Below, piece after piece: positions 10,701 through 20,185 of a stretch of 64,000 nt of DNA (positions within the stretch are counted from its first letter, which is position 1; each line of letters opens with the position of its first letter). Source of the stretch: Geomonas oryzae (lineage in GTDB: Bacteria; Desulfobacterota; Desulfuromonadia; Geobacterales; Geobacteraceae); the NCBI RefSeq assembly GCF_004117875.1, contig NZ_RAHW01000006.1:62001-126000 (forward strand), given 5' to 3'. Position numbers and translations under genes: made by a program. The notes beneath the pieces were generated by a model. The model was not told where the DNA came from and ran no database searches. It saw only the letters and a list, made by a program, of their open reading frames with translations.

Positions 10701-11894
10701 ATGCGCCAGTTAACCGCCATAAACCTGCTCGTGCTGGTTCTCGCTCTGCCGCTCTTGAGTTACGCCGGCGCGAAGGAGGACCTGCAGGACATAAAGAAGC
10801 AGATCAAGGAGAAGAACCGCCTCATCACGAAGACCCAGAAGGTGGAGACCAAGGTCTCGGGTGAGCTGGTGCAGATCCAGAAGTCGCTCGCCGAGAAGCA
10901 GTCGAGCCTCGTGGCGCTCGGGCGCGACCTCGCCGTGGTCGAGAAGGGGGTGGACCGCACCCTTCTCGACATCGAGCGCGAGCGTCAGGAGGCGGAGCGC
11001 AAGAAGGCCCAGATCAACCGCCGTGTGGCAGCCCTCTACAAGGGGGGGGACACCGGGAACCTGCGTGTCTTCTTCTCCTCGGAATCCTTTCCGCAGATGA
11101 GCGAAAACCTGCGCTACATGCGGAGCATCCTCGAAAACGACAAGAAGCTCTTCCAGCAGTACAACGACAACGTACAGCGGCTGAACAAACTTAAAGAGCA
11201 ACTGGAGCAGGATGCGGCGCGCAAGGAAGGGATCCGCCGTTCGATGGAAGCGAAAAAGCGCGAGATCGAGCAGGAGAAGAGCCGCAAGGCGACCTACCTC
11301 GTCAAGGTGCGGCAGGACAAGCAGGGGTATCTCGCATCGCTGAAGGAGCTGCAGGCCAATGCGGCGCGCCTGCAAAGCATGATCCGGAAGCTTGAAGCCA
11401 AAAGTAGAAAAGCGTATAGTGCCAAAGGTCGTTCCAAAGGGAGCGAGAGCCAGCCCGGGGTGACCGCGAAGGCAACGCCCGTCCCGGGTCGCGGTCTCGG
11501 GGCGCAAAAGGGGAAACTCTCATTGCCGGTACGAGGCAACATCGTGGAACGCTTCGGCAGGCACAAGCATCCCGACTTTGACTCATTCACGGTCAGTAAC
11601 GGAATTTCCATTCAGGCCTCAGCCGGCAGTGCCATTCATGCCATCGACGACGGCGAGGTGATTTTCGCGAACTATTTCAAAGGCTATGGTAATATGATCA
11701 TCGTCGATCATGGAGACGGCTTCTTCAGTCTCTACGCACACGCCTCATCCATCGCGAAGAGAGTCGGCGCCAGGGTCACGAGAAACGAGGTACTTGCGAG
11801 CGTGGGTGATGTCGATTCGACGAAGGGACCCATGCTTTATTTCGAGATCCGCTACCAGGGGAAACCGGTTGACCCGTCCCCCTGGTTCAGATAA
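10701..11894 (+). CDS. envC: Murein hydrolase activator EnvC (coiled coil + degenerate LytM)
   Basis: 397 aa. A signal peptide (LLVLVLALPLLSYAGA) precedes a long coiled coil (about residues 20-240) and a C-terminal M23/LytM domain (about 285-397). The LytM domain is degenerate: the zinc-binding HxGxD is replaced by SNGISIQ, and the last His motif (HFE in active enzymes) reads YFE. That is the hallmark of EnvC-like activators, which do not cut peptidoglycan themselves but recruit and switch on amidases under FtsEX control. Location directly after ftsX supports this. It could instead be named a generic M23 family protein. Confidence 0.92.
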   Translation: MRQLTAINLLVLVLALPLLSYAGAKEDLQDIKKQIKEKNRLITKTQKVETKVSGELVQIQKSLAEKQSSLVALGRDLAVVEKGVDRTLLDIERERQEAERKKAQINRRVAALYKGGDTGNLRVFFSSESFPQMSENLRYMRSILENDKKLFQQYNDNVQRLNKLKEQLEQDAARKEGIRRSMEAKKREIEQEKSRKATYLVKVRQDKQGYLASLKELQANAARLQSMIRKLEAKSRKAYSAKGRSKGSESQPGVTAKATPVPGRGLGAQKGKLSLPVRGNIVERFGRHKHPDFDSFTVSNGISIQASAGSAIHAIDDGEVIFANYFKGYGNMIIVDHGDGFFSLYAHASSIAKRVGARVTRNEVLASVGDVDSTKGPMLYFEIRYQGKPVDPSPWFR

Positions 11895-11930
11895 GCAGGG
11901 TATCGCAAGAGAAAAACTCAGGGAGGCAAA

Positions 11931-13265
11931 ATGTTCAAGGGCAGCAAATTCAAGAAAACAACCCTGTTTGTCACTACCGTTGCACTGCTGACGCTGGTCA
12001 TCGCGTTCGGCGTACAGCGCAGATGTGCCGCCCAAGGGGGCGGAAACGACTACCAGTCCATCGAGCTGTTTACCGACGTCCTCGCCATCGTGAAGAAGAG
12101 CTACGTCGAGGAGGTAGACACCAAGAAGCTCGTCTACGGTGCCATCAACGGCATGCTGAGTTCGCTCGACCCGCACAGTTCCTTCATGCCTCCCGAGACG
12201 TACAAGGAGATGAAGATCGACACCAAGGGCGCCTTCGGCGGTCTGGGGATCGAGATCACGGTGAAGGAAGGCATCCTCACCGTCATCTCCCCGATCGAGG
12301 ACACCCCCGCCTTCAGGGCCGGGATCAAGGCAGGCGACCAGATCCTCAAGATCGACGACAAGTACACCAAGGACCTGACGATAACCGACGCGGTGAAAAG
12401 GATGCGCGGCGTCAAGGGGACCAAGGTAACCCTCACCATCATGCGTGAAGGGTTCGACAAAACGAAGGAGTTCGTCCTCGAGCGCGACATCATCCAGGTG
12501 AAGAGCGTGAAGTACAAGGTGCTCGACGACGGTTACGGCTACGTCAGGATCTCCCAGTTCCAGGAGAAGACCGACGACGACCTCGAGAAGGCGCTGCAGG
12601 CGTTGCAGGCCGACAAGAAGGTGCTGAAGGGTCTCGTGCTCGATCTGAGAAACGACCCCGGCGGGCTCCTGGACCAGGCGGTCCGCGTCTGCGAGCACTT
12701 CGTGCCGGAAGGAAAGCTCATCGTCTACACCGAGGGGCGCGAGAAGGATTCCCAGATGCGCTTCACCTCCAGAAAGAGCCACAAGCAGGGCGAGTACCCG
12801 ATCGTGGTGCTGATCAACAGCGGTTCGGCGAGCGCCTCCGAGATCGTGGCGGGGTGCCTCCAGGACCACAAGCGTGCCGTCATCATGGGGACCCAGAGCT
12901 TCGGCAAGGGTAGCGTGCAGACCATCATCCCGCTCTCCGACAACTCGGGCTTGAGACTCACCACCGCGCGCTACTACACCCCGAGCGGCCGCTCCATCCA
13001 GGCCAAGGGGATCACCCCGGACATCGTCGCCGAGCGCGTCGAGATCGCCTCCACCGGCGAGAAGCGCGAGGGGATGCATATCCGCGAGAAGGACCTCGAG
13101 AACCACTTCGAGAGCGACAAGAAGGATGACCAGGACGAGAAGACGGCGAAGCCCGCCCCCTACAAGACCGACGAGATGATCAAGAGCGACTCCCAGGTGC
13201 TGCGTGCCCTCGACCTCTTGAAGGGTTGGGAGATCCTCAAAACCATGGGAAAACTCCCTTCCTAG
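11931..13265 (+). CDS. ctpA: C-terminal processing peptidase CtpA (S41 family)
   Basis: 444 aa periplasmic serine protease. An N-terminal signal/anchor (TTLFVTTVALLTLVIAFGV) is followed by a PDZ domain (about residues 95-180, FGGLGIEITVKEGILTVISP) and the S41 protease core. The nucleophile Ser lies in NSGSASASEIVAG and the general-base Lys in SFGKGSVQ. It has a strong ribosome site (GGGAGG, 7 bp before ATG). CtpA proteins trim C-termini of envelope proteins, often murein hydrolases, which suits its place behind ftsEX-envC. A terminator follows. Confidence 0.95.
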   Translation: MFKGSKFKKTTLFVTTVALLTLVIAFGVQRRCAAQGGGNDYQSIELFTDVLAIVKKSYVEEVDTKKLVYGAINGMLSSLDPHSSFMPPETYKEMKIDTKGAFGGLGIEITVKEGILTVISPIEDTPAFRAGIKAGDQILKIDDKYTKDLTITDAVKRMRGVKGTKVTLTIMREGFDKTKEFVLERDIIQVKSVKYKVLDDGYGYVRISQFQEKTDDDLEKALQALQADKKVLKGLVLDLRNDPGGLLDQAVRVCEHFVPEGKLIVYTEGREKDSQMRFTSRKSHKQGEYPIVVLINSGSASASEIVAGCLQDHKRAVIMGTQSFGKGSVQTIIPLSDNSGLRLTTARYYTPSGRSIQAKGITPDIVAERVEIASTGEKREGMHIREKDLENHFESDKKDDQDEKTAKPAPYKTDEMIKSDSQVLRALDLLKGWEILKTMGKLPS

Positions 13266-13287
13266 GATAAGGAACATCTTTAACCAC

Positions 13288-13329
13288 AAAAAAGAAGGGG
13301 TAGCATGGCGCCGCCCCTTCTTTTTTTTT
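13288..13329 (+). terminator. Intrinsic terminator after ctpA
   Basis: A-rich arm AAAAAAGAAGGGG (13288-13300) pairs with CCCCTTCTTTTTTTTT (13314-13329) across a 13-nt loop; the pairing ends in a nine-T run. It closes the ftsE-ctpA transcription unit, and possibly the secretion operon before it. Confidence 0.9.
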
Positions 13330-13366
13330 GCCACCGCAGGGCGGTGCAGCCGGCTCAGCCGTTTTC

Positions 13367-13395
13367 TTGACACCCGGCTCCGTGCTGCGTAGAGT
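13367..13395 (+). promoter_or_regulatory. Sigma70-type promoter of the cohesin/dockerin gene
   Basis: TTGACA at 13367-13372, 17-bp spacer, TAGAGT at 13390-13395, 41 bp upstream of the ATG at 13437. It is the first good promoter after the ctpA terminator, so this secreted protein is transcribed separately from the secretion genes. Confidence 0.75.
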
Positions 13396-13436
13396 AACCC
13401 GGGTGCGGCAGTCACCCAAAGCAGTCGAGGTCAGCC

Positions 13437-14801
<1,365 letters not shown>

Positions 14802-14839
14802 AAGCACAAGCAACAGTTTTTCTGTTTAAGCACTGACAT

Positions 14840-14873
14840 GGATGCCCTCCGGCCCAATGGCCGGAGGGCATCC
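14840..14873. terminator. Perfect inverted repeat between the cohesin/dockerin gene and gabD
   Basis: A 15-bp perfect stem, GGATGCCCTCCGGCC (14840-14854) and its complement (14859-14873), with a 4-nt loop CAAT. No T-run follows on either strand, so it is not a textbook intrinsic terminator, but its place 39 bp after the stop suggests a 3'-end hairpin. Confidence 0.6.
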
Positions 14874-14917
14874 GACGTTAGCGGGAGGCAAGCAGCCTGT
14901 GCAGAGGGGCTTTTCAG

Positions 14918-14947
14918 TTGCCGCACCGTCATCGATGTTGTATACAA
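14918..14947 (+). promoter_or_regulatory. gabD promoter with overlapping TTGTATACAA operator
   Basis: TTGCCG (14918-14923), 17-bp spacer, TATACA (14941-14946). The -10 lies inside a perfect 10-bp palindrome TTGTATACAA (14938-14947), where a bound repressor would block RNA polymerase. The acnB promoter has the same layout. The palindrome resembles sites of GntR/FadR-type regulators; the regulator itself is not in the window. Confidence 0.65.
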
Positions 14948-14984
14948 AAAACTGCTGCGATCATTTCACACATGGGAGGAACAG

Positions 14985-16442
14985 ATGTTGAACCTAAAAG
15001 ACGGCAGTCTTTTTCAGCAACTCTGCTTCATCAACGGTGCCTGGAGTGCGGCCGACAGCGGTGAGACCATCGATGTAACCAACCCGGCAACGGGAGAGAA
15101 GCTCGGCACCATACCGAAGATGGGAGCGGCCGAGACACGCCGCGCCATAGAAGCGGCGCAAGCCGCACTCCCCGCGTGGCGCGCGAAGACGGCTCAGGAG
15201 CGCTCCGTCATCATAAGGCGCTGGTCCGAGCTGATGCTGGAGCATCAGGAGGATCTGGCGGTACTGATGACCGCCGAGCAGGGCAAGCCGCTTGCCGAGG
15301 CGCGCGGCGAGACGGTCTACGCCGCCTCCTTCCTCGAGTGGTTTTCCGAGGAGGGAAAAAGGATTTACGGCGACGTCATCCCGTCGCACCAAAGCGACAA
15401 GCGTATCGTCGTCCTCAAGGAGCCGATCGGGGTCTGCGCCGCCATCACCCCTTGGAACTTCCCTTCCGCCATGATCACCCGCAAAGCCGGGCCTGCGCTT
15501 GCCGCCGGCTGCACCATGGTCGTGAAGCCTGCGACGGCGACACCTTACTCGGCCCTGGCTCTAGCCGAACTGGCACGGCGTGCGGGCGTGCCGGACGGTG
15601 TCTTCTCCGTCGTCACCGGTTCGGCGGCGGGGATCGGCGGCGAGATGACCGCGAACCCGCTGGTCAGGAAACTCACCTTCACCGGGTCGACCGAGATCGG
15701 CAAGAAGCTGATGGCCGAGTGCGCGGGGACGGTGAAAAAGGTCTCCATGGAACTGGGCGGCAACGCCCCTTTCATCGTCTTCGACGACGCCGATCTCGAT
15801 GCCGCTGTGGAAGGCGCGCTGATCTCCAAATACCGCAACACCGGCCAGACCTGTGTCTGCACCAACCGCTTCCTTGTGCAGGACGGCATCTACGACCGGT
15901 TCGCCGAGAAGCTGGCCAGCGCGGTTGCCGCGATGAAGGTGGGGGACGGTCTGAAGGGAGAAACCCAGCAGGGGCCCCTCATCGACATGGCCGCGGTGGA
16001 GAAGGTGGAGGAGCATATCGGCGACGCCCTCGCCAAGGGGGCGCGCGTGTTGACCGGCGGCAAACGGCATGCCCTTGGCGGCTCCTTCTTTGAACCGACC
16101 GTCCTCGCCGACGTCTCGCCGGATATGCTGGTCGCGCGGGAAGAGACCTTCGGGCCGGTGGCCCCGCTTTTCCGGTTCCAGACCGAGGAGGAGGCGATCC
16201 GTCTTGCCAACGACACCGAATTCGGCCTCGCCGCTTACTTCTACAGCCGTGACATCGCGCGGGTGTGGCGGGTGGCGGAGGCGGTCGAGTACGGCATCGT
16301 CGGCATCAATACGGGCCTCATCTCCACCGCCGTGGCTCCCTTTGGCGGGGTGAAGGAGTCCGGCGTCGGTCGCGAAGGATCCAAGTACGGCATCGAGGAC
16401 TTCCTCGAGGTCAAGTATCTCTGCATCGGCGGGATCAGGTAG
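14985..16442 (+). CDS. gabD: NAD(P)-dependent succinate-semialdehyde dehydrogenase (GabD family)
   Basis: 485 aa aldehyde dehydrogenase that oxidises succinate semialdehyde to succinate. Long stretches agree with my recollection of E. coli GabD: INGAWSAADSGETIDVTNPA near the N-terminus, ITPWNFPSAMITRKAGPALA, the cofactor-site FTGSTEIG, the Glu-containing MELGGNAPFIVFDDADLD, and the catalytic Cys in NTGQTCVCTNRF. The end SKYGIEDFLEVKYLCIGGIR also fits. The ATG at 14985 has GGAGGA 4 bp upstream; the frame is open to 14838 but that would pass through the inverted repeat and promoter. Glutarate-semialdehyde dehydrogenase is an alternative substrate class within the family. Confidence 0.92.
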   Translation: MLNLKDGSLFQQLCFINGAWSAADSGETIDVTNPATGEKLGTIPKMGAAETRRAIEAAQAALPAWRAKTAQERSVIIRRWSELMLEHQEDLAVLMTAEQGKPLAEARGETVYAASFLEWFSEEGKRIYGDVIPSHQSDKRIVVLKEPIGVCAAITPWNFPSAMITRKAGPALAAGCTMVVKPATATPYSALALAELARRAGVPDGVFSVVTGSAAGIGGEMTANPLVRKLTFTGSTEIGKKLMAECAGTVKKVSMELGGNAPFIVFDDADLDAAVEGALISKYRNTGQTCVCTNRFLVQDGIYDRFAEKLASAVAAMKVGDGLKGETQQGPLIDMAAVEKVEEHIGDALAKGARVLTGGKRHALGGSFFEPTVLADVSPDMLVAREETFGPVAPLFRFQTEEEAIRLANDTEFGLAAYFYSRDIARVWRVAEAVEYGIVGINTGLISTAVAPFGGVKESGVGREGSKYGIEDFLEVKYLCIGGIR

Positions 16443-16531
16443 GGGGGCCGCGCTGAAACCTCCACATCCCTCCTCCACCGTAGGGTGAAGGTCGGGGGGG
16501 TGCCCGTCCGACGCAGGCAAAAAGGTAAACC

Positions 16532-17284
16532 ATGACCGAGGTGCTCCAATACAACGAGGGTAAGGTGCTGCGCGGCGATATCGACGTCGTGCGGGAGTTT
16601 CCCCTGGTCCTCAGGGTGAACGACCGGGAACTGGTCACCCTGGTCGCTTCGCCGCACGACCTGCGCTTTCTGGTGGCCGGATTTCTAAGGCTCCAGGGAT
16701 TCGTCGCCTCGGCCGATGACTTTTTGGTCCTTAGCGTCTGCAACGACTACGGCATCGCCAACGTCCGCATCAAGGGGGAACTCCCCCATGAACTGAAGCC
16801 GGTGCTCACCTCTGGGTGCGGCACCGGCGTCACTTTTTCCCTGCCGCAAGGCACGCCCCCTGCCGCACCGCGCGCCGGTATCGCGGTCGGTGCCCTCTTT
16901 GAGCTGATGAGGCAGCTGGCCCGGACCTCGGACCGGTACAAAAGCCATGGGGGCCTCCACTCCGCAGCCATCGGGGACGTCGAGGGACGGCTCCTTCTGC
17001 ACGCCGAAGACCTCGGCAGGCACAACACCATCGACCGCCTGGCAGGGGAGGCCCTGCTCAAAGGGATTTCCCTGTCAGGCACCATCCTCGCCACCTCAGG
17101 CCGCGTCTCGACAGAGATGGCCGCGAAGGCGGCGCAGCTCGGCATCGCGGTCGTCGCATCCAGAACCTCGCCCACCGATATGGCGATCCGTATCTGCGAT
17201 GAAAGCGGCATAACGCTCATCGGCTACCTGCGCGGCGCCAAACTCACCGCATATACCCATTCCGAATATATTTTATTTTCTTAA
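16532..17284 (+). CDS. fdhD: Formate dehydrogenase accessory protein FdhD (sulfurtransferase family)
   Basis: 250 aa. FdhD passes sulfur from the cysteine desulfurase to the bis-MGD molybdenum cofactor of formate dehydrogenases. Family features are LRFLVAGFLRLQGFV, the SGCGTGVTF loop, SHGGLHSAAIGD, EDLGRHNTIDRLAGEAL, and LATSGRVSTEMAAKAA with SRTSPTDMAI near the C-terminus. The loop that carries CxxC in E. coli has only one Cys here. No formate dehydrogenase gene lies nearby. It starts 89 bp after gabD on the same strand; no clear terminator separates them. Confidence 0.92.
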   Translation: MTEVLQYNEGKVLRGDIDVVREFPLVLRVNDRELVTLVASPHDLRFLVAGFLRLQGFVASADDFLVLSVCNDYGIANVRIKGELPHELKPVLTSGCGTGVTFSLPQGTPPAAPRAGIAVGALFELMRQLARTSDRYKSHGGLHSAAIGDVEGRLLLHAEDLGRHNTIDRLAGEALLKGISLSGTILATSGRVSTEMAAKAAQLGIAVVASRTSPTDMAIRICDESGITLIGYLRGAKLTAYTHSEYILFS

Positions 17285-17392
17285 TACTTCCGTTCCGCGT
17301 ACCGCCGAACACCTCCGCTGATTCCAGATAAAACGCCATAGTAACAGCTCTTTTTACACGGATCTGCGCCATCTTACAGGCACTTTCAACAA

Positions 17393-17423
17393 TTGACAAA
17401 GCAGGGTAAAAATTGTATACAGT
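17393..17423 (+). promoter_or_regulatory. acnB promoter with overlapping TTGTATACA operator
   Basis: A consensus -35 TTGACA (17393-17398), 17-bp spacer and TATACA (17416-17421). The -10 is embedded in ATTGTATACAGT (17412-17423), symmetric at 10 of 12 positions. The 84-nt leader ends with GGAGGAGG just before the acnB ATG. Same geometry and core as the gabD promoter. Confidence 0.75.
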
Positions 17424-17504
17424 ATCCGTTCAAATGAAGTACCAGCTGAAAGAAGAGTTATCATAACTTCCGTAAATAGCTGCACATTATCTGGAGGAGG
17501 AATC

Positions 17505-20024
17505 ATGATCGAAGCGTACCTGAAGCAAGAGGCAGAAAGAAAAGCACTCGGGATTCCTGCGAAACCGCTCGACCCTGAGCAGACCGCGGAACTTTGCAAA
17601 CTGTTGGAAGCACCCCCGGCAGGCAAGGAGGAGTTCCTGCTCCACCTCCTGAAGGAAAGGGTCTCCCCGGGCGTCGACCCGGCAGCCGAAGTGAAGGCCG
17701 GCTTCCTCGCCGCCATCCTCACCGGCGCCAAGAAGTCCCCGCTGGTCTCCAAGAAGGACGCGGTTCAGATTCTGGGCACCATGCTGGGCGGCTACAACGT
17801 GGCCCCGCTGGTCGCAGCGCTGAAGGACGCCGAAGTTGCCGATGAGGCCGTGAAGGCCCTTTGCGGCACCACCCTCGTGTACGACGCTTTCGACGACGTC
17901 CTCGAGCTCTCCAAGAGCAACGCCGGCGCCAAGAAGGTTCTCGAGTCCTGGGCCAACGCCGAGTGGTTCACCTCCAAGCCGGGCCTGCCGGAAACCGTGA
18001 AGGTGAAGGTCTACAAGGTCGACGGCGAGATCAACACCGACGACTTCTCCCCCGCAGGCGACGCATGGAGCCGTCCGGACATCCCGCTGCACGCCCTCGC
18101 CATGGGCAAGACCCGCTTCCCCGACGGCAACGCCACCATCGCCAAGTTCAGGGCGGAAGGGTTCCAGGTCGCCTTCGTGGGCGACGTCGTGGGTACCGGT
18201 TCCTCCCGTAAGTCCGCATGCAACAGCGTGCTCTGGCACATCGGCCAGGACATCCCGGCCGTTCCGAACAAGCGTCGCGACGGCATCATCATCGGCGGCG
18301 TCATCGCCCCGATCTTCTTCAACACCGCGCAGGACTCCGGCGCGTTCCCGATCAAGACCGACGTGACCAAGATGAAGACCGGCGACGTCATCGTGATCAA
18401 CGCCAAGAAGGGCGAGGTGACCACCGAAGCTGGTGAGGTTCTCTCCACCTTCACCGTGGCCCCGAACACCCTGTTCGACGAATTCCGCGCCGGCGGCCGT
18501 ATCCCGCTGATCATCGGCCGCGCCCTCACCGATCGCGCACGTAAGGCACTCGGGCTGGCGCCGACCGACGTCTTCACCCTCCCGGTCAACCCGGTTGCCA
18601 AGGCAGGCCAGGGCTACTCGCTGGCCCAGAAGATGGTCGGCCAGGCCTGCGGCGTCGCAGGCGTCCTCCCGGGGACCGCTTGCGAGCCGAAGATGACCAC
18701 CGTCGGTTCCCAGGACACCACCGGCCCGATGACCGCCGACGAGCTGAAAGAGCTCGCCTGCCTCAAGTTCCAGGCGCCGATGTTCATGCAGTCCTTCTGC
18801 CACACTGCGGCCTACCCGAAACCGGCCGACGTGAAGATGCACAAGACCCTGCCGCAGTTCATCATCGAGCGCGGCGGCGTGCCCCTGAAGCCGGGCGACG
18901 GCGTCATCCACTCCTGGCTGAACCGTCTCCTCGTTCCGGACACCGTCGGTACCGGCGGCGACTCCCACACCCGTTTCCCGATCGGGATCTCCTTCCCGGC
19001 GGGTTCCGGCCTGGTCGCCTTCGCAGGCGCCCTGGGCTTCATGCCGCTCGACATGCCCGAGTCCGTTCTCGTACGCTTCAAGGGCAAGTTCAACCCCGGC
19101 ATCACCCTGCGCGACGCGGTTAACGCGATCCCGTACTGGGCCATCAAGCAGGGCCTCCTTACCGTGCCCAAGAAGAACAAGGTCAACATTTTCAACGGCC
19201 GCATCCTCGAGATGGAAGGTCTTCCGGAGCTCTCCGTCGAGCAGGCCTTCGAGCTGACCGACGCCGCCGCCGAGCGCAGCGCCGCCGCCGGCTGCATCAA
19301 GCTCTCCGAGGAGTCGGTAGCCACCTATCTCCGCTCCAACGTGGCCCTCATGAAGCAGATGATCGCCGACGGCTACCAGGACGCCCAGACCCTGCAGAAC
19401 AGGATCGACGCGGTCAACGAGTGGCTGAAGGCTCCGAAGCTTCTCGAAGCTGATGCCAACGCCGAGTACGCAGCTGTCATCGAGATTGACCTCGCCGAGA
19501 TCACCGAGCCGATCCTCGCCTGCCCGAACGATCCGGACGACGTGAAGCTCCTCTCCGAGGTTGCCGGTACCCCGATCCAGGACGTCTTCCTCGGTTCCTG
19601 CATGACCAACATCGGCCACTTCCGCGCCGCAGGCGAGATCTGGAGGGGGCAGAAGTTCAACCCGAACGTCCGTACCTGGATCTGCCCGCCGACCCGCATG
19701 GATCAGGCGAAGCTCAAGGACGAGGCGTACTTCTCCGTCTACAGCGCCATGGGCGCACGCGTCGAGATCGCAGGCTGCTCGCTCTGCATGGGTAACCAGG
19801 CACGCGTACCCGACGGGGTGAACATGTTCTCCACCTCGACCCGTAACTTCGACGACAGGATCGGCAACGGCGCCAAGGTGTTCCTCGGCTCCGCAGAGCT
19901 CGGTGCCGTCACCGTGAACATGGGCAAGCTCCCGACCCCGGCCGAGTACCTGGCCGTGTACAAGGAGAAGGTCGAGCCGAACAAGGCAACCGTGTACAAG
20001 TACCTCCAGTTCGACGAGATGTAG
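17505..20024 (+). CDS. acnB: Bifunctional aconitate hydratase 2 / 2-methylisocitrate dehydratase AcnB
   Basis: 839 aa TCA-cycle enzyme that interconverts citrate and isocitrate. The N-terminal HEAT-like domain (about 1-155), the swivelling domain with [12 protein letters not shown] (about 170-370) and the catalytic part follow the AcnB, not AcnA, domain order. The 4Fe-4S ligands are C699 (GSCMTNIGH) and C758/C761 (GCSLCMGNQ), about 11 positions earlier than in the E. coli enzyme. [11 protein letters not shown] is the substrate-binding signature. The gene stands alone between its own promoter and a strong terminator; in other bacteria AcnB also binds mRNA when iron-starved. Confidence 0.97.
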   Translation: MIEAYLKQEAERKALGIPAKPLDPEQTAELCKLLEAPPAGKEEFLLHLLKERVSPGVDPAAEVKAGFLAAILTGAKKSPLVSKKDAVQILGTMLGGYNVAPLVAALKDAEVADEAVKALCGTTLVYDAFDDVLELSKSNAGAKKVLESWANAEWFTSKPGLPETVKVKVYKVDGEINTDDFSPAGDAWSRPDIPLHALAMGKTRFPDGNATIAKFRAEGFQVAFVGDVVGTGSSRKSACNSVLWHIGQDIPAVPNKRRDGIIIGGVIAPIFFNTAQDSGAFPIKTDVTKMKTGDVIVINAKKGEVTTEAGEVLSTFTVAPNTLFDEFRAGGRIPLIIGRALTDRARKALGLAPTDVFTLPVNPVAKAGQGYSLAQKMVGQACGVAGVLPGTACEPKMTTVGSQDTTGPMTADELKELACLKFQAPMFMQSFCHTAAYPKPADVKMHKTLPQFIIERGGVPLKPGDGVIHSWLNRLLVPDTVGTGGDSHTRFPIGISFPAGSGLVAFAGALGFMPLDMPESVLVRFKGKFNPGITLRDAVNAIPYWAIKQGLLTVPKKNKVNIFNGRILEMEGLPELSVEQAFELTDAAAERSAAAGCIKLSEESVATYLRSNVALMKQMIADGYQDAQTLQNRIDAVNEWLKAPKLLEADANAEYAAVIEIDLAEITEPILACPNDPDDVKLLSEVAGTPIQDVFLGSCMTNIGHFRAAGEIWRGQKFNPNVRTWICPPTRMDQAKLKDEAYFSVYSAMGARVEIAGCSLCMGNQARVPDGVNMFSTSTRNFDDRIGNGAKVFLGSAELGAVTVNMGKLPTPAEYLAVYKEKVEPNKATVYKYLQFDEM

Positions 20025-20047
20025 AAAGAGCTGGCAACAAGCAGCAA

Positions 20048-20084
20048 AAAGGCCCGCCGGGAAACCGGCGGGCCTTTCTTTTTT
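20048..20084 (+). terminator. Intrinsic terminator after acnB
   Basis: A 13-bp perfect stem AAAGGCCCGCCGG / CCGGCGGGCCTTT with a GAAA tetraloop (20048-20077), followed by a T-rich tract to 20084. Strong, and partly bidirectional because of the A-rich 5' side. Confidence 0.93.
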
Positions 20085-20123
20085 CTGTGGCGGCAGTTCG
20101 ACGGCCTCGCCGTCCCACCTGTC

Positions 20124-20182
20124 GTCTGACTGGTCTGACTGTGGGCGGAGGGCGGAGGGCGGAGGGCGGAGGGCGGAGGGCG
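20124..20182. repeat. Short tandem repeats between acnB and pepF
   Basis: Two adjacent simple repeats. Two copies of GTCTGACTG (20124-20141) belong to the GTCNGAC 9-mer family also found near 23350, 59291 and 59808. They are followed by 5.7 copies of the heptamer GGGCGGA (20143-20182), which end 3 bp before the pepF stop codon. No coding function is apparent. Confidence 0.85.
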
Positions 20183-20185
20183 ACG

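Noticed and set aside
14838-14984. In-frame upstream extension of gabD from ATG 14838
   Set aside because: It would cross the perfect inverted repeat and the promoter; GabD homology and the GGAGGA site put the start at 14985.
17487-19619. 710-codon open frame opposite acnB
   Set aside because: Antisense artefact of codon bias; acnB is full-length with all Fe-S ligands.
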